A stretch of 5,423 nt of DNA from an uncultured bacterium (GTDB taxonomy: Bacteria > Bacillota > Clostridia > Oscillospirales > Acutalibacteraceae). Numbering within the stretch: the stretch's first letter is position 1; each line of letters opens with the position of its first letter. This document shows positions 1 through 5,423 of the stretch, piece by piece. The DNA is taken from the NCBI GenBank assembly GCA_945949625.1, contig CAMFFI010000092.1:1-5423 (forward strand). The letters run 5' to 3'. Position numbers and translations under genes: made by a program. The notes under the pieces are model-generated. The model saw only the letters and a program-made list of their open reading frames with translations. It did no database searches and was not told where the DNA came from.

Positions 1-1054
1 GTTTTGGAAGGCTGTATGTTTCAAGCACACCCTCGACAGGACGTGTAACAGGATTGTTATGGAGAACAATAGGCGCGTCTTCCGAGTTATCATCTTCAAG
101 CTCTACTACTGCGTCATATTTTGAAACAAACAGAGATTGAAGTTCCTTTGCGTTTTTCTCAGTTATATATCCTGTCAGAATAAAAACGTGCTTGGTATTT
201 GCAAGGCTTTCAATTTTTTCGTACTTTTCAGCACGCATTACATAATAATCTTCAATAAAGTTGAAAGCGTTAAGCATACCCTTGTGGGCTTTAATTATAT
301 TTTCGTTATGAACGATTGTATGTTCAAGCTCATTTATTCTGTCCTGCAAAATACTTATTCTTTCCGCAGGAGTTTGTTTTGAATCAACAGCAGGAGATGA
401 AAATCCCATTTGACGCAAAACATCAAATAAATCTCCGCCGTCTTTCTTTTTGCATAATATAAAAACACAGGTCAGATTTTTACCGGAAGAAATAACCTCA
501 ACCTCAACACCGTCTATATCAGGGGCTTTTTCTGCAATTGTTTTCAGAATTTCTCCCTGAGATATTTCTGCCGGAAACGTTCCGATAAATGCTTGTGTTT
601 TTTCCGTACCTTTAAACCTTAGGGACAAGTCAAAGCTTTTCCAAGGCTGAAGGCTCTCGATTTGTGAAGTGTATTTTATTATATCTGCATTTGCCTCGTT
701 AATCTGTTTTTTACAGCTTATAATTTCATAAGCAACACGCATAATTTCAGCCGCATCATCTACAAACATATAATAGTTTTCTTTTGAAATTGGCTTTCTG
801 CCTTCAAAAGAGGAAAACATCGAGCCTTTAACATCAATATATTTGCCCAGAATCTCCGCAGCCTGCTTTGCGGTTTGAGAGTTTTTCAGAAAAGACGCCT
901 GCTGAGAATCGGTGTTTTCCTTAAAAAACACACTGTCCTGCAAATCTACGTTAGTAATCTCTACAACGCCTTTTCTCTGCAAAGATTCGAGAATATCCTT
1001 GCGGTGCTTTTTCATTGCACAAATGCTTATTCGCTGCATTTTTTGCATTGACAT
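1..1054 (-). CDS. ntpI: V/A-type ATPase subunit I, N-terminal part (runs off left edge)
   Basis: This is the 5' 351 codons of the large stator subunit of a V/A-type ATP synthase/ATPase (subunit I, the 'a' subunit equivalent), which ties the peripheral stalks to the membrane ring and carries the ion half-channels. Translation from the ATG at 1054 is open to the window edge. It begins MSMQKMQRISICAMKKHRKD and has the expected soluble N-terminal region: an alpha/beta segment, coiled-coil stretches around residues 95-130 and 230-270, and near the edge the family-typical HNNPVTRPVEGVLETYSLPK, which normally lies just before the first transmembrane helix. The membrane half is outside the window, so this is a window truncation and not a broken gene. 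The start is chosen because GGAGG (1065-1069) lies 10 bases upstream; the next in-frame ATG (1048) would be too far away. It follows the stalk subunit gene by 18 bases, in the F-then-I order known from Ntp/Aha operons. Whether the enzyme pumps H+ or Na+ cannot be told from this part. Confidence 0.93.
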   Translation of the reverse strand, partial: MSMQKMQRISICAMKKHRKDILESLQRKGVVEITNVDLQDSVFFKENTDSQQASFLKNSQTAKQAAEILGKYIDVKGSMFSSFEGRKPISKENYYMFVDDAAEIMRVAYEIISCKKQINEANADIIKYTSQIESLQPWKSFDLSLRFKGTEKTQAFIGTFPAEISQGEILKTIAEKAPDIDGVEVEVISSGKNLTCVFILCKKKDGGDLFDVLRQMGFSSPAVDSKQTPAERISILQDRINELEHTIVHNENIIKAHKGMLNAFNFIEDYYVMRAEKYEKIESLANTKHVFILTGYITEKNAKELQSLFVSKYDAVVELEDDNSEDAPIVLHNNPVTRPVEGVLETYSLPK

Positions 1055-1072
1055 ACGCTTTACACCTCCAGA

Positions 1073-1381
1073 CTAAATAATAATATCCATTACCTTTTTA
1101 TTTACTTCCTCTTGTCGGCTGACCGAGCTGTTTATAAGCTGAGCCGCCTTTTCATCGCCGAAAAGCTTTGCTTTTTCAATTTTTTCAGCCGTTATGCTTT
1201 CGGCTTTGCCGATAATATCATCTGCCTGTTTTTTTGCATTATCAGTCAGATTTTTAATTATACCGTCTGCTTTTGCGGCAGCATCATCTATAATCTTCTG
1301 TGCGTTTTCGTTTGCCTTTGCTTCCGCTTCAACAGCCGCTTGTTCAGCCTGACGAATAGCGTCCACCGTGCTTTTAGCCAT
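1073..1381 (-). CDS. ntpF: V/A-type ATPase peripheral stalk subunit G/H (NtpF/AhaH-like)
   Basis: This is a 102-residue, Ala/Glu/Lys/Asp-rich protein with no membrane segment that is almost entirely a predicted long helix or coiled coil (about residues 8-90, starting MAKSTVDAIRQAEQAA). The composition, size and place directly before subunit I match the small peripheral-stalk subunit of V/A-type ATPases, called G, H or NtpF. In that family it pairs with subunit E to form the stalks that hold the catalytic head to subunit I. Sequence in such coiled coils is low in information, so the call rests heavily on position. The reading frame can be extended upstream to GTG codons at 1393 and 1390, but those bases are part of the likely Shine-Dalgarno (GGTGGTGA, 1387-1394, 5 bases before ATG 1381), so the ATG is preferred. 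It stops with TAG at 1073-1075. It appears to be the first gene of the operon, with a promoter at 1411-1439. Confidence 0.85.
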   Translation of the reverse strand: MAKSTVDAIRQAEQAAVEAEAKANENAQKIIDDAAAKADGIIKNLTDNAKKQADDIIGKAESITAEKIEKAKLFGDEKAAQLINSSVSRQEEVNKKVMDIII

Positions 1382-1410
1382 ATAAATCACCACCGTATTC
1401 TATAAAATTA

Positions 1411-1439
1411 AGTTTACTTCAACACATTAAAAAAGTCAA
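1411..1439 (-). promoter_or_regulatory. Sigma-A-type promoter of the V/A-ATPase operon
   Basis: On the minus strand TTGACT (1439-1434) and TAAACT (1416-1411) are separated by exactly 17 bases, each one or two changes from the vegetative consensus. Transcription would begin near 1404, giving a leader of about 23 bases before the ATG at 1381. The -35 box is directly adjacent to the palindrome at 1440-1464. Confidence 0.7.
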
Positions 1440-1464
1440 TACACAAAATCAATAATTTTGTGTA
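1440..1464. repeat. Perfect inverted repeat, 10-bp arms with 5-base spacer
   Basis: The plus strand reads TACACAAAAT (1440-1449), CAATA, ATTTTGTGTA (1455-1464); the arms are fully complementary. It lies between the 29-residue ORF and the ATPase promoter, with its edge touching the -35 hexamer. Two readings are possible. It could be an operator for a dimeric regulator of the ATPase operon. It could also be a weak, AT-rich terminator for the small ORF, because on the minus strand a run of six T follows five bases after the stem. Spacing and symmetry fit an operator; no specific regulator motif is recognised. Confidence 0.6.
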
Positions 1465-1490
1465 ATATTATCAATATATTAAAATCTATA

Positions 1491-1580
1491 TCAATTTTTG
1501 TCATTGTAATTAAACAAACACATAATCAACACTCCAAAGAAAACCCCGATTATTATTCCTATTAAAATTCCTGCTAACAT
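1491..1580 (-). CDS. Small glycine-zipper membrane peptide, DUF3789-like
   Basis: This is a 29-residue ORF with one transmembrane helix over about residues 2-22. The start reads MLAGILIGIIIGVFFGVLIM, followed by Cys-Leu and a short polar tail ending NYNDKN. Glycines at 4, 8, 12 and 16 make an unbroken GxxxGxxxGxxxG zipper, a pattern that favours tight helix packing or oligomers. The G-V-x-x-MCL end of the helix resembles the tiny DUF3789 proteins seen in Clostridia, whose function is unknown; that assignment is from memory and tentative. The ATG at 1580 is preceded by only a modest ribosome site (GGGAAG, about 1588-1593). Longer upstream extensions of the frame have no ribosome site and run into spoIIGA in antisense, so they are not believed. 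It is divergent from spoIIGA, with a possible -10 box at 1609-1614. A type I toxin-like peptide is an alternative reading, but no antisense RNA partner can be shown. Confidence 0.6.
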   Translation of the reverse strand: MLAGILIGIIIGVFFGVLIMCLFNYNDKN

Positions 1581-1608
1581 TTTAAACACTTCCCATATTG
1601 TGACATTT

Positions 1609-1614
1609 ATTATA
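1609..1614 (-). promoter_or_regulatory. Possible -10 box for the 29-residue peptide gene
   Basis: The minus strand has a perfect TATAAT here, 28 bases before the ATG at 1580, which would give a leader of roughly 20 bases. No acceptable -35 hexamer is found 16-18 bases upstream and there is no TG extension, so this is only a candidate in AT-rich sequence. Confidence 0.3.
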
Positions 1615-1640
1615 TTACGGATATGCAATAATTTATTACA

Positions 1641-1647
1641 AAGGAGG
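1641..1647 (+). promoter_or_regulatory. Strong ribosome binding site that fixes the spoIIGA TTG start
   Basis: AAGGAGG, followed by GGTATA and then TTG at 1654, gives an ideal 6-base spacing. The only upstream ATG in frame (1600) has no ribosome site and would add 18 residues that SpoIIGA proteins lack, so the TTG is taken as the start. Confidence 0.85.
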
Positions 1648-1653
1648 GGTATA

Positions 1654-2460
1654 TTGCAAACAGTATATGTAGATGTGCTTATATTTCTGAATATGATAAT
1701 TGATTTCTTGATTCTGATGACGCTGAAAAATATTTTTTGCATTAATATTACATATAAAAGAATAGTTTTAGGCAGCGGATTTGCCTCTTTGTTTTCATTA
1801 ATCGCACTGATTCCAAACATTAATTTTGCACTTAATATTCTTTTAGGATTAATATCGGCAGGACTGTCTGTTTTTGTTACATTCGGCAGGTGCAGTATTG
1901 CAAATTATATTAAAAGGGTGTGCGGTTTCTTTGCAATAAACTTTCTATTTGCAGGATTTATGACAGTTGTTTATATGATGTTCAAACCAAAAGGAATGAT
2001 AATATCAAACAACATAGTCTATTTTAATATTTCACCGTTGCTGCTAATTATTTTAACCTTAATTTGCTACTTTATCCTGTATATGATTAAGCGTTTGTTC
2101 AATAAACAGCCTGCGGCTATGCAAATATGCAATGTATCGGTTATGATATGCAATAAAAAATTCAGTTTTAAGGCAAGAATTGATACAGGCTGTGACCTTA
2201 GGGAGCCTTTTTCGGGAAGCTCGGTTATAGTAGCTGAAAAATCTTTATTCGATGATTTAAAACCGCCTGAAGAAAACTTGAGAGTTATACCTTTTTCAAG
2301 TCTGGGCGGAGAAGGAATAATCAAAGGAATAAAAGCACAGGAAGTAATTATTAACAACAAAAAGATATTGAAAGAAATATATGTAGGATTTTGCGAAAAT
2401 ATTTTTACAGGCGAAATTAAAGCGTTAGTGTCAAACGATATTTTAGGAGATGATTTTTAA
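1654..2460 (+). CDS. spoIIGA: Sporulation sigma-E factor-processing peptidase SpoIIGA
   Basis: SpoIIGA is the membrane-bound aspartic protease that cleaves pro-sigma-E at the mother-cell side of the sporulation septum after a signal made under sigma-F in the forespore (SpoIIR in Bacillus). The product is 268 residues from a TTG start, with the family-typical beginning QTVYVDVLIFLNMIIDF. Five hydrophobic segments lie at about residues 4-24, 37-53, 56-77, 89-110 and 126-145. A C-terminal soluble protease domain follows, with the catalytic motif RIDTGCDLREPFSG (Asp177, equivalent to Asp183 of B. subtilis) and the conserved PFSSLGGEG block around residues 213-221. The total length is slightly below that of the Bacillus protein. 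The motif reads DTG-Cys-Asp where Bacillus has D-[ST]-G-Asn. The stop overlaps the sigE start by one base (TAATG), so the protease and its substrate are co-translated. I see no clear Spo0A box (TGNCGAA) or good sigma-A promoter upstream, although the locus is Spo0A-controlled in known spore formers. Confidence 0.95.
   Translation: MQTVYVDVLIFLNMIIDFLILMTLKNIFCINITYKRIVLGSGFASLFSLIALIPNINFALNILLGLISAGLSVFVTFGRCSIANYIKRVCGFFAINFLFAGFMTVVYMMFKPKGMIISNNIVYFNISPLLLIILTLICYFILYMIKRLFNKQPAAMQICNVSVMICNKKFSFKARIDTGCDLREPFSGSSVIVAEKSLFDDLKPPEENLRVIPFSSLGGEGIIKGIKAQEVIINNKKILKEIYVGFCENIFTGEIKALVSNDILGDDF
2445..2449 (+). promoter_or_regulatory. Ribosome binding site of sigE inside the end of spoIIGA
   Basis: AGGAG lies in the last codons of spoIIGA, 10 bases before the sigE ATG at 2460. 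The spacing is long, so part of sigE translation may depend on ribosomes ending spoIIGA at the overlapping TAATG. Confidence 0.65.
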
Positions 2461-3191
2461 TGAAAATTGTATTTTTCACTAATAGACTGAATAATTTGAA
2501 AAGATTCCTTCTAAAACTCAGGAAAAAGTTAGGCTTTAAGGATGAGGTTCACTATATTAACGGAAGTGAAACTCTCCCCCCACCTTTATCCAAAGAGGAA
2601 GAAACTGAGATTATGAAAAGAATTTCAAAGGGCGAGGATAATTTAAGAGAAAAGCTGATAGTTCACAATTTAAGGCTTGTTGTATATATCGCAAAGAAAT
2701 TTGAAACATCAAATATTAATGTTGAGGATTTAATTTCAATCGGATCAATAGGCTTGATTAAAGCTGTCAATACATTTTCGCCCGAAAGAAATATTAAGCT
2801 TGCAACCTATGCCTCAAGATGTATTGAAAATGAAATTCTTATGTTTTTAAGAAAAACCTCTCAGATAAAGCACGAGGTGTCAATTGACGAGCCTTTGAAC
2901 ACCGACTGGGACGGAAACGAGCTTTTGCTTTGTGATGTGCTCGGCAGTGATCCTGACATTATAAACAGAGGAATTGAAACAAGGCTTGAGTCAAGCCTTC
3001 TGTTGCAGGCTGTTTCTAAGCTGAATAAAAGAGAATGTGAAATTATGGAGCTGCGGTTCGGACTTAACGGTAAAAAAGAACATACGCAAAAACAGGTGGC
3101 AGATATTTTGGGAATTTCACAATCTTACATATCCCGACTTGAAAAGAAAATTATTAAACGCCTTAAAAACGAGCTGGAAAAAGTAGTATAA
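2460..3191 (+). CDS. sigE: RNA polymerase sporulation sigma factor, pro-sigma-E precursor
   Basis: Sigma-E is the early mother-cell sigma factor of sporulation, made as an inactive membrane-tethered precursor and activated by SpoIIGA. The 243-residue product closely matches Bacillus sigma-E throughout. It has a basic amphipathic pro-sequence (residues 1 to about 31) and the processing region DEVHYINGSETLPPPLSKEE. Region 2 covers about 62-131 (NLRLVVYIAKKFE, EDLISIGSIGLIKAVNTF, LATYASRCIENEILMFLR). The linker has DEPLNTDWDGNELLLCDVL, and region 4 covers about 185-238 with the helix-turn-helix TQKQVADILGISQSYISRLE. Compared with my memory of the Bacillus protein, the pro-sequence is about four residues longer and the tyrosine pair at the cleavage site is His31-Tyr32. 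Expression is presumably from the spoIIGA promoter as one transcript. No convincing terminator follows the stop; the next gene has its own promoter. sigG, often the next gene in spore formers, is absent here. Confidence 0.97.
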   Translation: MKIVFFTNRLNNLKRFLLKLRKKLGFKDEVHYINGSETLPPPLSKEEETEIMKRISKGEDNLREKLIVHNLRLVVYIAKKFETSNINVEDLISIGSIGLIKAVNTFSPERNIKLATYASRCIENEILMFLRKTSQIKHEVSIDEPLNTDWDGNELLLCDVLGSDPDIINRGIETRLESSLLLQAVSKLNKRECEIMELRFGLNGKKEHTQKQVADILGISQSYISRLEKKIIKRLKNELEKVV

Positions 3192-3215
3192 ATATTGTAA
3201 AATTTAAAAAAGTTA

Positions 3216-3243
3216 TTGACATAAAATTTGCCTGTGATATAGT
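3216..3243 (+). promoter_or_regulatory. Sigma-A-type promoter with extended -10 before the GH31 gene
   Basis: A perfect TTGACA (3216-3221), a 16-base spacer and TATAGT (3238-3243) preceded by TG at 3235-3236 make a near-consensus vegetative promoter with an extended -10. Transcription would begin at about 3250, giving a leader of about 30 bases. This argues that the glucosidase is expressed independently of the sporulation operon. No palindromic operator or catabolite-repression (cre) site is evident beside it. Confidence 0.75.
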
Positions 3244-3268
3244 TTGATTAAGAATTTTCTTTCTATGC

Positions 3269-3274
3269 AGGAGG
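3269..3274 (+). promoter_or_regulatory. Ribosome binding site of the GH31 gene
   Basis: AGGAGG lies 4 bases before the ATG at 3279 and 7 bases before a second in-frame ATG at 3282. The spacing favours 3282 slightly, which would remove only one methionine. Confidence 0.8.
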
Positions 3275-3278
3275 TTAT

Positions 3279-5336
3279 ATGATGATTAAAAAATATGTTT
3301 TCGGCAACCCCTTTGAAACAAACGCCGTTATTGAAAACTTTGATGAATGTAAAGATAAAATAAAAGAATTCATCATAAATGAAACAAGCTCCTCCTTTGA
3401 ATTTGCAAGGCAGCTTGATGATGACGATATAATCTACGGCTTAGGCCAAAACGTTAGAGGAATTAATAAAAGAGGCTGGATTTACGAAAGCTATGCAACC
3501 GACGAAGGCAGGCATACTGAAACAGCCAAATCTCTGTATGCGGCGCATAATTTTATCCTTTTTAATTGCAGTTCACCCTTTGGAGTTTTTGTGGACGCTC
3601 CGTTTAAGGTAACCTTTGATTTAGGTTATTCCAAAATGGATGAGGCTAAAATAATTCTTCACGAGAAAAACTTTAAAATTTACATCATATACGGAGAAAA
3701 CGTAAACGATATAGTTAAAGATTTCAGAAAAGCTATCGGAAAAAGCTATCTTGCTCCCTTTTGGTCCTTTGGATATATGCAGAGCCGCTGGGGGTATAAG
3801 TCTTCCGATGAATGCAGACAGGTTGTAAAACAATTTCGTGAAAACGATGTTCCGATTGACGCTCTTTTTCTGGACCTTGACTATATGAACGGATGCAGAG
3901 TTTTTACAACTAACGAAAAGGACTTTCCCGATTTTCCTGAATTTGTAAGCGAAATGCGTCAGCAGGATGTAAGGCTTGTGCCGATTATTGACGCTGCCGT
4001 TAAGGCTGAAAAGGGTTATGAAATCAGCGATGAAGGCGAAAGTCTGGGATATTTCTGTAAGGATGAAAAGGGCAACGACTATGTCGGATGCGTGTGGCCG
4101 GGATACACTTATTTTCCGGATTACCTTAATACAGAAGCCGGTCAATGGTTTGCATCGAAATATCAGTATTTCACTGATATGGGCATTGAAGGCTTTTGGA
4201 ACGATATGAACGAACCTGCAATATTTTTCAGCAAAAAAATGCTTGAGGATTTACAAACGGAAATTGCAGCAAGAAAAGACTCGCCGTTTGACGCAGGCGA
4301 CTATTTCAATCTCAGACACAAAGTTAATTTTTTGTGGGATTATAAAGAAATATATCACAATGTAAACGGTGAAAAAATACGACACGACCACGTCCACAAT
4401 TTGTATGGATATAATATGACAAAAAGTGCCTCGATCGGTCTTGAAAAAATTCAGCCGGATAAAAGATTTTTGCTGTTTTCACGTTCTTCCTACATTGGTA
4501 TGCACAGATATGCAGGAATCTGGACAGGCGACAATCAGGCGTGGTGGTCACATCTTTTGATGTTCCTCCAACAGCTTCCGTCACTTAATATGTGCGGTTT
4601 TCTCTATGTAGGTTCCGATATTGGCGGATTTAATTCAAATACAACAGAGGATTTATCTCTGCGGTGGACTGCACTGTCTGTTTTTGTACCGCTTATGAGA
4701 AACCATAACGGTACCGACAGGCCGCAGGAATGGTATAATTTTATCCACAAGGATTGGTTTAAGGATATTATTAAATCACGATACAGACTTCTTCCCTATA
4801 TTTACAGCGAGTATCTGAAAGCGGTTCACAATTACGATATGATGTTCAAGCCTCTTAGCTTTGTGTTCACTGAAGACAGCTATGCAACCCAGGTTGAGGA
4901 CCAGTTAATGCTCGGCGAAAACATTATGATAGCACCGGTTTATACACAAAATGCCAAAGGCAGATTTGTATATCTTCCCGAGGATATGCTGATGGTTAAA
5001 ATGTTCGGCGACCAGATAGAAACCGAAGAAATTGACAAGGGAAATGTATATGTTACAGTACCGTATAATTGTGTTCTTTTCTTTATGAGAAAAGGGACGC
5101 TTATTCCGCTTTATGACAGCGCCGTATCAACTGAAAAGCTTATAAAAAACAAAATAAAGGTTTTGTGCTTTACAGATGAGGGCGACGCTGAATATGAAAT
5201 GTATTTTGACGACGGAAAAACAAAAAGCTGTGAACCGAAAAAGCTGGAAATACTTGTTGAAAATGAATCTGCTTACTGCAACAGCAACGATATTCAGATA
5301 ACTGTATTAGCTGAATATATGAACAATATTTTTTAG
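3279..5336 (+). CDS. Glycoside hydrolase family 31 alpha-glucosidase
   Basis: This is a retaining exo-alpha-glucosidase of family GH31, 685 residues, a normal length for the compact bacterial type. It has an N-terminal beta-sandwich (about 1-155, including DIIYGLGQNVRGINKRGW), a TIM barrel (about 158-510) and C-terminal beta domains (about 520-685). Barrel motifs are FGYMQSRWGYKS (165-176), LFLDLDYMNG (196-205), EGFWNDMNEPA with nucleophile Asp309, RSSYIGMHRYAGIWTGDN with acid/base Asp418, YVGSDIGGF (443-451) and LMRNHNGTDRP with conserved His476. All key residues are present. The sequence strongly resembles, from memory, the Blautia (Ruminococcus) obeum alpha-glucosidase. In that enzyme a tryptophan of the QSRWGY motif favours alpha-1,6 (isomaltose) over maltose; Trp171 is kept here, so isomaltose-type substrates are inferred. 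There is no signal peptide or membrane segment, so it is cytoplasmic and acts on imported oligosaccharides. No transporter or regulator gene is adjacent in the window. It has its own promoter. Confidence 0.95.
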   Translation: MMIKKYVFGNPFETNAVIENFDECKDKIKEFIINETSSSFEFARQLDDDDIIYGLGQNVRGINKRGWIYESYATDEGRHTETAKSLYAAHNFILFNCSSPFGVFVDAPFKVTFDLGYSKMDEAKIILHEKNFKIYIIYGENVNDIVKDFRKAIGKSYLAPFWSFGYMQSRWGYKSSDECRQVVKQFRENDVPIDALFLDLDYMNGCRVFTTNEKDFPDFPEFVSEMRQQDVRLVPIIDAAVKAEKGYEISDEGESLGYFCKDEKGNDYVGCVWPGYTYFPDYLNTEAGQWFASKYQYFTDMGIEGFWNDMNEPAIFFSKKMLEDLQTEIAARKDSPFDAGDYFNLRHKVNFLWDYKEIYHNVNGEKIRHDHVHNLYGYNMTKSASIGLEKIQPDKRFLLFSRSSYIGMHRYAGIWTGDNQAWWSHLLMFLQQLPSLNMCGFLYVGSDIGGFNSNTTEDLSLRWTALSVFVPLMRNHNGTDRPQEWYNFIHKDWFKDIIKSRYRLLPYIYSEYLKAVHNYDMMFKPLSFVFTEDSYATQVEDQLMLGENIMIAPVYTQNAKGRFVYLPEDMLMVKMFGDQIETEEIDKGNVYVTVPYNCVLFFMRKGTLIPLYDSAVSTEKLIKNKIKVLCFTDEGDAEYEMYFDDGKTKSCEPKKLEILVENESAYCNSNDIQITVLAEYMNNIF

Positions 5337-5371
5337 CAAAAAAGCTGAAAGATTAATATAACAAAACCTAT

Positions 5372-5391
5372 AAAAAGTCGAGTGCCTCGAC
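5372..5391 (-). terminator. Hairpin plus T-run, likely terminator for a minus-strand gene to the right
   Basis: On the minus strand GTCGAG, loop GCA and CTCGAC form a 6-bp stem (5377-5391), followed directly by TTTTT (5376-5372). This is the layout of an intrinsic terminator for a convergent gene beyond the window. On the plus strand no T-run follows, so it would not be a classic terminator for the GH31 gene, whose stop is about 40 bases upstream. Confidence 0.5.
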
Positions 5392-5419
5392 ACGCAATTC
5401 GTGCAGACAGTTTGTACTG
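5391..5419. repeat. Two further short inverted repeats at the right edge
   Basis: CACG (5391-5394) pairs with CGTG (5400-5403) across CAATT, and CAGT (5408-5411) pairs with ACTG (5416-5419) across TTGT. With the preceding 6-bp hairpin this makes three small dyads in 43 bases, in sequence visibly richer in GC than the A-rich bases before it. The arms are only 4 bp and may be chance; the element, if any, continues outside the window. Confidence 0.3.
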
Positions 5420-5423
5420 ACTG

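Noticed and set aside
137..382. Plus-strand 81-codon open frame opposite subunit I
   Set aside because: It is wholly antisense to a well-supported ATPase subunit I frame, has no ribosome site, and its composition is that of a shadow frame.
1112..1405. Plus-strand 97-codon frame rich in Phe and Cys
   Set aside because: It is antisense to the Ala/Glu/Lys-rich stalk subunit; the Phe/Cys richness is the expected reverse image of its codons.
1491..1820. Long 109-codon version of the small minus-strand ORF
   Set aside because: The upstream part is antisense to spoIIGA with no start signal; only the last 29 codons, from the ATG at 1580, are credible.
3190..3227. Possible sigma-E-type promoter before GH31 (CATAAAAT at 3220-3227)
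   Set aside because: The -10-like string is close to CATACAAT, but no matching -35 lies 13-15 bases upstream; the TTGACA/TATAGT pair at 3216-3243 explains the region better.
3621..4145. 174-codon minus-strand frame within the GH31 gene
   Set aside because: It overlaps GH31 barrel motifs in antisense, has no recognisable domain and lacks a ribosome site.
5337..5391. Intrinsic terminator for the GH31 gene on the plus strand
   Set aside because: The GTCGAG/CTCGAC hairpin is not followed by T residues on the plus strand; the T-run lies on the opposite strand.

Overview
The window is AT-rich and comes from a low-GC, endospore-forming Firmicute. The most likely source is a Clostridia member of the gut type (Oscillospirales or Lachnospirales grade). 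The grounds are a SpoIIGA/pro-sigma-E pair, a V/A-type rather than F-type ATPase, AGGAGG ribosome sites, and a GH31 glucosidase very close in motifs to the gut Blautia (Ruminococcus) obeum enzyme. The taxon is an inference; the sporulation genes are recognised directly.

Layout. Bases 1-1381 (minus strand) hold the first two genes of a V/A-type ATPase operon: the small coiled-coil peripheral-stalk subunit (G/H family, NtpF/AhaH-like), then subunit I (NtpI), which runs off the left edge before its membrane domain. A good sigma-A-type promoter lies at 1411-1439, and a 10-bp-arm palindrome at 1440-1464 touches its -35 box. Bases 1491-1580 (minus) encode a 29-residue membrane peptide with a perfect glycine zipper (Gly4/8/12/16), resembling the small DUF3789 proteins. 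Bases 1654-3191 (plus) are spoIIGA and sigE, translationally overlapped (TAATG); spoIIGA starts at TTG behind a strong Shine-Dalgarno. Bases 3216-3243 are a near-consensus extended -10 promoter that drives a cytoplasmic GH31 alpha-glucosidase (3279-5336). The last 87 bases hold several small hairpins; one reads as an intrinsic terminator for a minus-strand gene beyond the right edge.

How the genes work together. SpoIIGA is the membrane aspartic protease that removes the pro-peptide of sigma-E in the mother cell, so those two genes form one functional module. The ATPase operon and the glucosidase have their own promoters and look like housekeeping or catabolic neighbours. sigG, which commonly follows sigE in spore formers, is not here; the GH31 gene occupies that place. 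I see no mobile element, CRISPR array, tRNA or rRNA. Most of the window is ordinary core genome; the least explained items are the glycine-zipper peptide, the promoter-abutting palindrome and the hairpin cluster at the right edge.
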